50,693 nucleotides of DNA from positions 1-50,693 of the forward strand of contig JAFXMI010000043.1 of the NCBI GenBank assembly GCA_017530505.1, in the 5' to 3' direction. Positions 1-6,686 of the stretch are shown here, one piece after another. The stretch comes from Clostridia bacterium. Lineage in GTDB: Bacteria > Bacillota > Clostridia > TANB77 > CAG-508. The notes under the pieces are model-generated. The model was given only the letters and a program-made list of their open reading frames with translations. It had not been told where the DNA came from and searched no databases. Numbering within the stretch: position 1 is the stretch's first letter; the number at the start of each line of letters is the position of its first letter. Both the position numbers and the translations under genes were made by a program.

Positions 1-167
1 AAAATAAAGAATTTTTGTGAAATGTAGTTTTTAGACTATGTTTATTAAGTGAACTAAAAAAATAATAAAGTGTTTAAGGCAATAATATTTGAGGGTTAGA
101 AAAAAAGATAAAAAAATTGCCTACATTTACTTGACACATACAAATACAAGAATATGAATAAATTTTA

Positions 168-196
168 TTGACATTTCGTAAAATCACTAGTATAAT
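168..196 (+). promoter_or_regulatory. Promoter of the antisense RNA in the first type I TA locus
   Basis: A perfect TTGACA at 168-173 and a perfect TATAAT at 191-196 are separated by 17 bases, which is the sigma-A consensus. The predicted start is near 203. No open reading frame follows; a terminator hairpin follows within 90 bases, so the product should be a short RNA. Confidence 0.8.
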
Positions 197-202
197 AAAT
201 AT

Positions 203-293
203 AGGAAATGACAATTCCACAAACGTGGTCTTGCCAGTATAGATTAGAAAACTCACATCTAAACCGCCAAGTTTACAGATGCGAGCTTTTTTT
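203..293 (+). ncRNA. Putative antitoxin RNA (antisense to the 3' end of the 292-405 toxin mRNA)
   Basis: This stretch is bounded by a consensus promoter ending at 196 and an intrinsic terminator at 252-293. The predicted RNA of about 90 nucleotides has a small 5' stem (CCAC/GTGG around 217-228) and a long 3' terminator stem. It runs convergently into the small peptide gene on the other strand and would pair with that message downstream of its stop codon. This matches the layout of type I toxin-antitoxin loci such as txpA/RatA and bsrG/SR4. The RNA is inferred from sequence signals only. Confidence 0.55.
252..293. terminator. Shared intrinsic terminator of the first TA locus
   Basis: CTC-CATCT at 252-260 pairs with AGATG-GAG at 277-285. 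An inner AAAC/GTTT stem lies at 261-264 and 271-274. A T-run starts at 287 for the plus strand. The minus strand has the same stem followed by TTTTC, so it may end both RNAs. Confidence 0.7.
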
Positions 294-405
294 ATTTATG
301 TAGTTGCTTATCAACCCAGTTCTTGTACAGAACTGCTGTCAAGGCAACGTTTAATGTTAAAGATAACATTAAGGATGTTATAAAAAATAGTATCACTTTA
401 ACCAT
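292..405 (-). CDS. Small hydrophobic peptide, putative type I toxin
   Basis: A 37-codon gene whose product is one hydrophobic helix (from MVKVILFFITSLML to about VALTAVLY) followed by a short charged tail ending DKQLHK. This is the usual shape of membrane-acting type I toxins. I place the start at the ATG at 403-405 because the ribosome site AAGGTGG lies 8 bases upstream; an ATG two codons earlier (409-411) is only 2 bases from it. The leader (about 412-480) has a TACGAA/TTCGTA hairpin, and a CCACC segment that can pair with the GGTGG of the ribosome site, suggesting translation is held back. A convergent short RNA overlaps the 3' end. No close family was recognised, so the toxin role is inferred from architecture. 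Confidence 0.6.
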   Translation of the reverse strand: MVKVILFFITSLMLSLTLNVALTAVLYKNWVDKQLHK

Positions 406-486
406 AAACATCACCACCTTTCCTACGAAGATTCGTAAAATTGGTGGCAAAACCACATCTGCTTATCATCATTTCCCATGTCAGCT

Positions 487-515
487 AGTATAACATAGTT
501 TTAAAAATAAAACAA
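487..515 (-). promoter_or_regulatory. Promoter of the first small toxin gene
   Basis: Read on the minus strand, TTGTTT (510-515) and TATACT (487-492) are 17 bases apart. The predicted start near 480 gives a leader of about 70 nucleotides with stem-loops, as is common for type I toxin mRNAs. Confidence 0.65.
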
Positions 516-620
516 TAGAAAATGAACAAAATTTCGTAAGAGTTTCTATAATATATATCTTGAAATATTTTTAATAATTTGTTAATATATATCTAGCTTG
601 ATTGATTATTATATCAATCG

Positions 621-775
621 TTATAAGAGAAAAGTTGTAGATAACTACGACACTCGCTCCATAATGCGTTTTCGTCGAACCACTTGTAATTGTTTATACA
701 AGTAAGTTTCAAGAAAACAAAAGTGAATATCATTTCACAATATATAAGTCGATTTAGTCGGCTTTATTTTTTTTA
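621..775 (+). ncRNA. Candidate structured non-coding RNA
   Basis: No coding sequence fits here. Successive stem-loops are GTTGTAG/CTACGAC (634-640 with 645-651), ACTTGTA/TACAAGT (682-688 with 697-703) and GTGAA/TTCAC (723-727 with 734-738). An intrinsic terminator follows: AAGTCG/CGGCTT at 746-764, then a long T-run. A possible -10 (TATAAG) lies near 622. I do not recognise the family. It could also be an untranslated leader with an attenuator for the gene fragment at 854. Confidence 0.35.
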
Positions 776-853
776 CTTTTAAATATCAAGATTGGTAATA
801 AAAGTAAGAAATAGCCTCAAAATATTGAAAAGGAGGTTTTTGTGATATGAGAA

Positions 854-1354
854 ATGCTTGTATTAAATCATATTTCAAACAAAAATATAGAAAGTATCAA
901 AGATTTTATTAAAGATGTAATAGATGTTACCAAGACAGTTAGAAGTGTAAATGACTTAAATTTATTGATTAAAAAGTTTGAACACGCATCTTTTGAAATA
1001 GAAAAGGAAAATAAATCCCTTAAATATCAAATAGAACTTAAAGATGAAGATATTAAAGGATTAAAAAATGATTTATCTACAAAAGAAAAAATAATTACTA
1101 AATTAAGAGAAGAAAAAGAGAGCCTAAAAGCACAATTACAGAAGTTTAATGGCTTTTGGCATAGTTTAATGAGCCACTTCCATAAGAAAATTACTTATGA
1201 TAATGACCATAATTATAAGATAGTTAGTGATGACCTATATAAAAATGGCATATTTGATAAAAGATTAAAAGCAATTGATAATGAATATTTAACAAGCTAT
1301 GTAAATATGAGAAAATATCCTAAAATTCTATTTGTTATGGCTAAAATAATGTAG
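854..1354 (+). pseudogene. Fragment resembling the C-terminus of a MobV/Pre mobilisation protein
   Basis: The product is a long coiled coil (roughly residues 35-95, rich in E, K and L heptads) followed by a segment with FWHSLMSHFHKK, then Y-x2-VSDDLYKNGIFD. From memory this resembles the tail of plasmid recombination/mobilisation (MobV, Pre) proteins. The catalytic N-terminal relaxase domain is absent. The frame is closed by TGA at 848-850, and the strong AGGAGG at 831-836 is better spaced for an ATG at 847 that opens a 21-codon dead-end frame. This looks like a decayed remnant of a small mobilisable element. A free-standing coiled-coil protein is the alternative. Confidence 0.45.
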
Positions 1355-1517
1355 ATGAATAATCAAGAACAAAATCAAATTGCTATGTTTTTGTATAATA
1401 ATATAAAATTGGAAAATTAAGTAAAATTTTATAATGTTCGCTTTTTTTTTGATATAAAACAGAGTATAATAAAAGCATCCTTTTCAAAGGAAATCTTTGG
1501 GAAAGGAGGTGTCATAG

Positions 1518-1601
1518 ATGTCAAGTTTTGACTTAATATTTTTTCTTATTGTGTTGCTTTTGGGTAAAGACAATGGAAAAAATGAAGATGACCGTGATTA
1601 A
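1518..1601 (+). CDS. 27-residue membrane peptide, putative Fst-like type I toxin
   Basis: The ATG follows a strong ribosome site (AAAGGAGGTG, 7 bases spacing). The peptide starts MSSFDLIFF, has one hydrophobic stretch of about 13 residues, then a charged tail ending NEDDRD. A short transmembrane helix with an acidic or charged tail is the layout of Fst/Ldr-type toxins. A TATAAT lies at 1465-1470, without a clear -35. The leader has CCTTT/AAAGG repeats that could mask the ribosome site. A terminator follows at 1624-1652. A convergent short RNA starts on the opposite strand from 1743, and its terminator loop is complementary to this gene's terminator loop. Function is inferred from layout. Confidence 0.6.
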   Translation: MSSFDLIFFLIVLLLGKDNGKNEDDRD

Positions 1602-1623
1602 GAGCTGAAACTTAATCAAGAGT

Positions 1624-1652
1624 GAGTAGTTAGTGGCTACTCCTCTTTTTTT
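1624..1652 (+). terminator. Terminator of the 27-residue peptide mRNA
   Basis: GAGTAG (1624-1629) pairs with CTACTC (1637-1642) around the loop TTAGTGG, followed by a T-run from 1645. The loop is the exact complement of the loop in the opposing RNA's terminator at 1664-1694. Confidence 0.8.
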
Positions 1653-1654
1653 AT

Positions 1655-1743
1655 TCAAAAAAAGAAAGATATGAGTTAGTGGCTCATATCTTTCGATGTC
1701 ATTTATGTCTTGTTTGACTTAATTTTGACCTTTAGCTTAAGCT
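1655..1743 (-). ncRNA. Putative antitoxin RNA of the second TA locus
   Basis: A minus-strand RNA of about 88 nucleotides is predicted between a consensus promoter (1750-1778) and a 12-bp perfect terminator hairpin (1664-1675 with 1683-1694) followed by a seven-T run. It has no open frame. It is transcribed toward the 27-residue peptide gene. An 11-base segment shared by the two hairpins (AGTTAGTGGCT at 1628-1638 and 1674-1684 on the plus strand) makes the two RNAs complementary at their loops. This recalls RNAI/RNAII of the pAD1 par system. Confidence 0.6.
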
Positions 1744-1749
1744 AAATAT

Positions 1750-1778
1750 AGTATACTACATTTTCTAGTATATGTCAA
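1750..1778 (-). promoter_or_regulatory. Promoter of the second antitoxin RNA
   Basis: On the minus strand a perfect TTGACA (1773-1778) is followed after 17 bases by TATACT (1750-1755). The predicted start is near 1743. It lies just downstream of the stop of the PHP gene, which is on the same strand, so it does not drive that gene. Confidence 0.8.
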
Positions 1779-1804
1779 ACGATTTTAAAATATTCTTTAA
1801 GTAA

Positions 1805-2692
1805 TTAATTTATTGTAACTTTACCTTTGACTTCATCAATCCATCTTTTTATATCTGCCTCCATATTTTCAGTTAAAAATTCAACATCAAAGTATTTGTG
1901 CTCTTCAGAGCCATGATAATCACTTCCCGCACAAATTAATAAGTTATTTTCCTTAGCAAAATTATACAAATAAAGAACTTCTTCCGCATTTTTAGGTTCA
2001 TTAGAAATTTCTATTCCATCTATATATGACAAACAAGAATTCAATATTTTATCAACTTCTACATTTTTGGCATACTTATAAGGATGTGCTAGAAAAATTT
2101 TACCACCATTTTCATGTATTATTTTTGATAATGTTTCTATTTTAGGCCAAACTATACTCATATCAATATATAATGGAAAATCTTTATTCATTGAACTTTC
2201 TCTATATAAATCATTTACATTTTCAATTTTGTATTTACTTAAAAAGTCTTTATTTTCGTTTGATATTTCTAGCATTCTAAAGACTGCAGCATGTGCAAAT
2301 TCTTTTTCAGGATTATACGGATTGTATTTATCTAATTTGAGATTTAACTTTTCACACAACTCTTCTAACATAGCATAAATTTTAGTTTGTCTTGATTCAA
2401 TAGTACCATATTGTTCTTTAGCCCAAGAATTAACCTTATTTAAATCAAATCCATAGCAAAGAATATCATAAGTAACATTATTTATGAGTGAATCTGCTTC
2501 CATTCCATAAATTATTACACCATTTTTGTTTATCGTATTTATATCTAAATCTAAATATGCATCACATGTATTATGATCAGTAATTGATAAATAAGATATT
2601 CCGTTATTAAAACTTTCATTTATAATCTCATTAATATCTAGAGTTCCAGCAAGTGAATGTTTAGAATGAGTGTGTAAATTTATTTTTCCCAT
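1805..2692 (-). CDS. PHP-domain metal-dependent phosphoesterase
   Basis: A stand-alone PHP (polymerase and histidinol phosphatase) protein of 295 residues. The metal-binding motifs are all visible: HTHSKHS near the N-terminus, TDHN, GMEAD (acidic ligand), AHP in the middle and GSDYHG near the C-terminus. Such proteins hydrolyse phosphate esters or nucleotides using two or three metal ions; the substrate cannot be told from sequence. I start at the ATG at 2690-2692, 6 bases after AGGAAGAGGTG. A GTG three codons upstream overlaps the ribosome site and is less likely. It stands alone, with no operon partner. Confidence 0.85.
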   Translation of the reverse strand: MGKINLHTHSKHSLAGTLDINEIINESFNNGISYLSITDHNTCDAYLDLDINTINKNGVIIYGMEADSLINNVTYDILCYGFDLNKVNSWAKEQYGTIESRQTKIYAMLEELCEKLNLKLDKYNPYNPEKEFAHAAVFRMLEISNENKDFLSKYKIENVNDLYRESSMNKDFPLYIDMSIVWPKIETLSKIIHENGGKIFLAHPYKYAKNVEVDKILNSCLSYIDGIEISNEPKNAEEVLYLYNFAKENNLLICAGSDYHGSEEHKYFDVEFLTENMEADIKRWIDEVKGKVTIN

Positions 2693-2825
2693 TTTAATCA
2701 CCTCTTCCTTTCGGTATTAATATATCACAAATATTAAAAAATTACTATAATTTAACTTGCAAAAATATAAATCTTATGCTAAATTATTATTAATAAATCG
2801 AATTATATAAGAGAGTTTGAAACAA

Positions 2826-3040
2826 AGTATGTTATTTTTCGCATACCTGTTTCGAAATCGCTCCATTTGAAGAAAACTTACGGACTAATTAAGGTTCGTA
2901 AGTTTTTGTTTTGTCCGTAGTCAGGATTGGAAAGGCTTGTTCTACCAAAGATAAAGATAATGTTCTCTTATCAAAGGAAGGAGGACATTTTTTATGCTTG
3001 AATTTAACATTATGGTTCTATGTCAATAGAACCATAATAT
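2826..3040 (+). other. Gene-free structured leader-like region with an 11-codon frame
   Basis: Within the 635-base gap before the Bro-N gene there is a stem GTATG/CATAC flanked by GAAACA/TGTTTC (about 2820-2855). A terminator-like hairpin follows, AACTTACG/CGTAAGTT with a T-run (about 2875-2910). Then comes a very good ribosome site (AAGGAAGGAGG) with an ATG at 2994 that opens only 11 codons (to 3029). A 12-bp perfect hairpin (3010-3021 with 3026-3037, loop GTCA) covers the end of that frame. It resembles an mRNA leader or another tiny-peptide locus; no known riboswitch consensus was recognised. Confidence 0.35.
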
Positions 3041-3140
3041 TATCCTATTTTTGTCATGTTTTACGGATATGAACGTAAAAAAATATATTTTACTATTTTT
3101 TACGTTTATATATTATATGTAAATACTGTTTATTCAAAAT

Positions 3141-3184
3141 GTTAATGTAGTTTATAAGAAAAGTTAATGTAGTGTTAATGTAGT
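3141..3184 (+). repeat. Three direct repeats of GTTAATGTAGT
   Basis: Identical 11-mers begin at 3141, 3163 and 3174; the last two abut and the first is exactly two repeat lengths upstream. They lie about 145 bases before the Bro-N-like gene and close to a likely promoter region. Regular phasing near one helical turn suggests binding sites for a regulator, or small iterons. Confidence 0.6.
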
Positions 3185-3327
3185 TTTGTATATTTTTTAT
3201 ATAAATTAATTTTAAAAACTTTTATAAAAATTATTAACATTTACAAACAAACGTTTTATAATAATTTTAATTTTATAAATTAGAGGTAAGTTAATAATTA
3301 GTTTATTTATAAAAAGGAGAATGAATA

Positions 3328-4227
3328 TTGGAGAATAATAAGTTAGATACTATTTCAAATTTATTCGAAGGAAAAGAAATAAGAAGTATTTGGGATTCGG
3401 AGAAAGAGGATTATTATTTCAGTGTTGTTGATGTTATAGCAGCATTAACAGATAGTAAAGATTCAAAAGACTATTGGTATAGGTTAAAAATAAGAATGAC
3501 AGAAGAAGAAAAAAGTGAACTATCGACAAAATGTCGACAGTTAAAAATGAAATCAAAAGATGGAAAGTTCAGAGAAACTGACACATTAGATACTAAAGGA
3601 ATTTTGAGACTTATTGAATCAGTTCCAAGTTCTAAAGCAGAACCGTTTAAATTATGGCTAGCACAAATGGGAAGTGATAGGATTGATGAAATATTTGACC
3701 CAGAAATAGCTATAAAAAGAGCGATTAATTATTATAGAAATAGAGGATATTCTGATAAGTGGATTGAGAGAAGATTAAAAGGTATTTTAGATAGAAATAA
3801 ATTAACAGATGTATGGAAAGAAAATGGAATTAAAGGAAATCTTGAATATGCAATATTAACCAATGAAATTTATAAAAGCTGGTCTGGAATGAAAGCTAGC
3901 GAATATAAAGAATATAAAAACATTAGAAAAGAATCTCTAAGAGATAATATGACTGATATGGAGGTAGCTTTAACAGATTTAGGGGAAATAGCTACAAGGG
4001 AACTTGCAATAGAACATAAACCTTATGGTTTAGAAGAAAATAAGAAAATAGCAAAAATGGGTGGACATGCTGCAAAAGTTGCTAGAGATGATATTGAGAA
4101 GAATTTAGGTAGAACTGTTATTAGTAATAAAAATGCTTTAAATTATAGGTATATAAATCAAGAAACCATTGATGAAAGCAAAGATAAAAAAGACAAGAAA
4201 CTAAAAAACAAGAAAGAAAATTTATAA
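3328..4227 (+). CDS. Bro-N domain antirepressor-like / DinD-like DNA-binding protein
   Basis: The N-terminal 120 residues have the Bro-N signature: a strand then FSVVDVIAALTDSKDSKDYWYRLK, a KCRQLKM region, and DTKGILRLIESVPSSKAEPFKLWLAQ across two pieces. The C-terminal half (WIERRLKGI... EYKEYKNIRKESLRDN... HAAKVARDDIE) resembles the DinD-type region seen in chromosomal Bro-N proteins. Bro-N proteins bind DNA and act as phage antirepressors or damage-response factors. The start is TTG at 3328, with AAAGGAG 9 bases upstream; the nearby ATG at 3321 hits a stop at once. It probably forms an operon with the helix-turn-helix gene 20 bases downstream. A lysine-rich tail ends the protein. Confidence 0.75.
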   Translation: MENNKLDTISNLFEGKEIRSIWDSEKEDYYFSVVDVIAALTDSKDSKDYWYRLKIRMTEEEKSELSTKCRQLKMKSKDGKFRETDTLDTKGILRLIESVPSSKAEPFKLWLAQMGSDRIDEIFDPEIAIKRAINYYRNRGYSDKWIERRLKGILDRNKLTDVWKENGIKGNLEYAILTNEIYKSWSGMKASEYKEYKNIRKESLRDNMTDMEVALTDLGEIATRELAIEHKPYGLEENKKIAKMGGHAAKVARDDIEKNLGRTVISNKNALNYRYINQETIDESKDKKDKKLKNKKENL

Positions 4228-4247
4228 AATTGTCAGGAGGAAAATAC

Positions 4248-4508
4248 ATGGAAAACAAAAATGATATTTCTGAATTAGTTCAAGTTATGAAAGAAATTAG
4301 AGATTGTTTAGTACAGTTGGTTGATTATAAACACAAAGAAGATGAAATTAGTTTTATTCCAAGAAAAGAAATAAAATCTATATTTAATTGTACTGATACA
4401 ACTGTAGCTAAAATTTTTAATCGAGAAGATTTTCCTGCAATAATGATTGGAGAACATAAAGTAGAAAAAACTGCACTTAAGAAATGGCTTCAAGAGCGTA
4501 GAACATAG
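4248..4508 (+). CDS. Small helix-turn-helix (excisionase/MerR-like) protein
   Basis: An 86-residue protein. Residues 35-86 read as a winged helix-turn-helix of the excisionase/DNA-binding-domain type: IPRKEIKSIFNCTDTTVAKI, then FPAIMIGEHKVEK, and a final ALKKWLQERR. The start is the ATG at 4248, 7 bases after AGGAGG; an upstream in-frame ATG at 4230 lacks a ribosome site. It follows the Bro-N gene by 20 bases and precedes a strong terminator, so the two form an operon. It may be a directionality factor or a local repressor. Confidence 0.7.
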   Translation: MENKNDISELVQVMKEIRDCLVQLVDYKHKEDEISFIPRKEIKSIFNCTDTTVAKIFNREDFPAIMIGEHKVEKTALKKWLQERRT

Positions 4509-4532
4509 TTGACGACCTAACATAATATAGAT

Positions 4533-4577
4533 AAAAAGGCATAAATTTTAGTTATATAAATTAATTTATGCCTTTTT
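4533..4577 (+). terminator. Terminator of the Bro-N/HTH operon
   Basis: A 15-bp perfect stem, AAAAAGGCATAAATT (4533-4547) with its complement at 4563-4577, ends in a T-run. The A-tract on the left makes it bidirectional. Confidence 0.9.
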
Positions 4578-4615
4578 CCTCTATCCATTAAAACACATAA
4601 ATATTTTAATGGATA

Positions 4616-4645
4616 TTGACTTATAAAAATATGTTTATATATAAT
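4616..4645 (+). promoter_or_regulatory. Promoter of the zinc-knuckle protein operon
   Basis: TTGACT (4616-4621) and TATAAT (4640-4645) are 18 bases apart, about 80 bases before the first start codon. Confidence 0.65.
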
Positions 4646-4725
4646 AAATGCATAAACTCAAAATATAACATTTAATAATTAATTTTATGAATATAGAAGA
4701 GAGACGATGGAAGGAGATTTTGCTA

Positions 4726-5790
4726 ATGCATGAATGTTTATTATGTAAAAGAGATATGAAAACGTCAAATGATACATTTGGAAATGGATGTATAAGAAAT
4801 ATATACTCTTTTTTAGAAATGAGTATGCCTAAAAAAGTAAAATTAAGAGAAGATACTTTATATAAAAATATTATGAAGATAAATCGTATTCGTAATATTA
4901 ACATGAATCAGAAAATATGGCTGACAGATAGATATTTAACATATCAATATTTGGATAGGCTACCATATGGAGATTATAGTAGACTAAAAAAACAAATAAA
5001 TACTGAAATACAAAGTATAAATCAAATAAAAAATAATGAAGAACCAAAAAGCACTAAAAATATGAGTTTAAAACAAGCATATGATTTATATAAAAAAGCA
5101 ACAAAGTTTACTGAAGGAATTAATAAATTAAGACAAGGAAATTTTACAGATGAAGAAAGTATAAAATTATTAATTTCAAGTTTTAGTTTTATCTTCCATA
5201 TGAATAAAAATAAAAGTCAATATGAAAATAATTCATTTAGGGCTATGCAAAATGCCTTTTGGCAAACTGTAATTGAAGTTGGTGGTAAATATGTTGAATT
5301 TGATATATCAGCAGATTTCCTACAACATTCATTAGAGAAAGAACCCAATGACTTATTGATTAAAAATGGAAAAGTTGTACAAGAAATAGTAAAAGACAAA
5401 AATTTCCAAGACAATATAAATAATATCATAGAAAAATATGGAGCTAATAGGAATGAATTTATATTTGATAGTACTATAAATTCTGATTTTCCAATGAGAT
5501 TTGGTGAAAGTGATTTATATTATTCTTTAAATAATGTTAGTCTATATATTTCAGGAGTAAAATACGGAGAAACATGGAATTTAGATATAAAAATACACGA
5601 TAGATATGATTATTCAAAAAGAAAAACACTTTCAGAGCATTATAATGATGTTAATAGTGTTCCTAAAAGTATATTTTCAAGCACTATGTATAATTTAGCA
5701 CATTATTCTATAAATTTTGGTGTTATGAAGGAATATGACATAGATATACAATTCAAAATAAATACAACAAATTTTGAGGTGATTGAATAA
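4726..5790 (+). CDS. Unknown protein with N-terminal zinc-knuckle-like motif
   Basis: The 354-residue product opens with C-x2-C (HECLLCKRDM), then a GNGC, resembling the short zinc knuckles of DUF6011-type proteins. A middle helical, K/N-rich stretch follows. The C-terminus has LYYSLNNVSLYISG, GETWNLDIKIHDRYDYS, and a last helix/strand region. I do not recognise the family. The strand-rich D-x-YDY segment looks superficially like the ends of some secreted or polymorphic toxin domains, but this is only an impression. I start at the ATG at 4726, 9 bases after AAGGAG, rather than the in-frame ATG at 4687, which has no ribosome site. The stop overlaps the next start (TAATG), so the two genes are translationally coupled. 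Confidence 0.55.
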   Translation: MHECLLCKRDMKTSNDTFGNGCIRNIYSFLEMSMPKKVKLREDTLYKNIMKINRIRNINMNQKIWLTDRYLTYQYLDRLPYGDYSRLKKQINTEIQSINQIKNNEEPKSTKNMSLKQAYDLYKKATKFTEGINKLRQGNFTDEESIKLLISSFSFIFHMNKNKSQYENNSFRAMQNAFWQTVIEVGGKYVEFDISADFLQHSLEKEPNDLLIKNGKVVQEIVKDKNFQDNINNIIEKYGANRNEFIFDSTINSDFPMRFGESDLYYSLNNVSLYISGVKYGETWNLDIKIHDRYDYSKRKTLSEHYNDVNSVPKSIFSSTMYNLAHYSINFGVMKEYDIDIQFKINTTNFEVIE

Positions 5791-6281
5791 TGAAGAAAAA
5801 ACATTTGATTACTTTAATGATTGCTATAATTATATTCGTACTTATTGTTTTAATTGTATTAATTGATAATGATATACAGATGAATGAATGTTTGGAATTA
5901 AACGTTCCTAAATTAACAAAAAGAGAAACAACACAACTTCAAGATAGTGATTTGTTTAATGATGAAGAAGTAATAAAAATTTACTTATCAAAAAATCAAG
6001 TAAAAAATATGAAAAATAAAATCGAAAAAAATGGAAACTGGAAAAAAGAAAAAATAGATGAAAGATTGGAAGAAAGATTAAAATTTCATACTAGAGAAGA
6101 GATATACAATAAAATTCCCAACATAGAAAATGCTTATTGGATTTTTACAAATAGAAGCAATGGTATAAAAGATAAGCATAGTGTAGATGAATTACTTGAA
6201 GATGGAATGTATTATGCTATATCTTTTGGAATATTAGATTTAGATAATAACATTTTATACTATTATGAGTATGATAGATAA
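5790..6281 (+). CDS. Membrane-anchored unknown protein coupled to the zinc-knuckle gene
   Basis: A 163-residue protein with a clear N-terminal membrane helix (about residues 5-25, LITLMIAIIIFVLIVLIVL) and a mostly charged extracytoplasmic part ending in acidic and aromatic residues (DGMYYAISFG, YYYEYDR). No enzyme motif is seen. Its start overlaps the previous stop by one base. A two-gene unit of a soluble unknown and a membrane-tethered small partner could be an effector with its immunity or partner protein, but nothing in the sequence proves this. Confidence 0.5.
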   Translation: MKKKHLITLMIAIIIFVLIVLIVLIDNDIQMNECLELNVPKLTKRETTQLQDSDLFNDEEVIKIYLSKNQVKNMKNKIEKNGNWKKEKIDERLEERLKFHTREEIYNKIPNIENAYWIFTNRSNGIKDKHSVDELLEDGMYYAISFGILDLDNNILYYYEYDR

Positions 6282-6311
6282 TAAAAATATTGACGAAAAT
6301 AAGAAACTGAC

Positions 6312-6341
6312 CCACCTCACAAGCAAAGCTTGTGGGTGAGG
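6312..6341. repeat. GC-rich imperfect hairpin
   Basis: CCTCAC-AAGC with GCTTGTG-GGTGAGG forms a compact hairpin that stands out by GC content from the surrounding AT-rich DNA, just downstream of the coupled operon. It may be a terminator without a T-run or an insertion-element relic. Confidence 0.4.
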
Positions 6342-6375
6342 TACTTAAGAAACCTTGTTGTTTACACAATAATAG

Positions 6376-6425
6376 AAAAAATCGGCAAAATTTTAACTTA
6401 AATAGTTAGAAATTTGTCGATTTTT
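6376..6425. terminator. Bidirectional terminator between the unknown operon and tRNA-Cys
   Basis: An A-rich arm with AAATCGGCAAAATTT (from 6378) pairs with AAATTTGTCGATTTTT (about 6410-6425) with one mismatch. A/T-runs flank both sides, so it can end both the plus-strand operon and the minus-strand tRNA. Confidence 0.7.
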
Positions 6426-6431
6426 GTCACA

Positions 6432-6505
6432 TGGAGGCGCCACCCGGATTTGAACCGGGGATCAGAGTTTTGCAGACTCGTGCCTTACCACTTGGCTATG
6501 GCGCC
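6432..6505 (-). tRNA. tRNA-Cys (anticodon GCA)
   Basis: The minus strand reads GGCGCCA acceptor, D-stem GCC/GGC, anticodon stem GAGTC with loop TGCAAAA (anticodon GCA), T-arm with GGTTCAAATCC, the matching TGGCGCC acceptor strand, discriminator T and an encoded CCA. All stems pair. The accessory genes lie on its 3' side and the T4SS cluster on its 5' side. Confidence 0.95.
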
Positions 6506-6604
6506 AAACTACTTTTAAATTATAGCTCATATTTTATTATATGTCAAATATTATTTTTTTGTGTGTTTTTTGTATAATTTAAATTTAATTAAATACAATG
6601 ATAC

Positions 6605-6678
6605 AATTCACAGCTTATTTAATAAATAAGCTGTGAATTATGGCAAGACAATAGGAAGTTATACTTTCCTATTGTCTT
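6605..6678. repeat. Two adjacent perfect palindromic hairpins
   Basis: A 16-bp perfect inverted repeat (6605-6620 with 6624-6639, arm AATTCACAGCTTATTT) matches the end of the MITE-like element at 33430-33673. Immediately after it lies a 13-bp hairpin, AAGACAATAGGAA (6645-6657) with its complement (6666-6678). They sit right behind the last gene of the T4SS cluster and may also end its transcript. Confidence 0.7.
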
Positions 6679-6686
6679 TAAATTAT

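Noticed and set aside
854..1354. An intact relaxase that would make the T4SS conjugative
   Set aside because: Only a coiled-coil, C-terminus-like part is present; the metal-binding and catalytic MobV motifs are missing and the gene is 6 kb from the cluster on the opposite strand.
2874..2930. Riboswitch before the Bro-N gene
   Set aside because: Hairpins are present but no conserved aptamer core was recognised, and the downstream genes are not metabolic.
3141..3184. CRISPR array
   Set aside because: The repeats are only 11 bases, two of them abut, and there are no spacers or cas genes.
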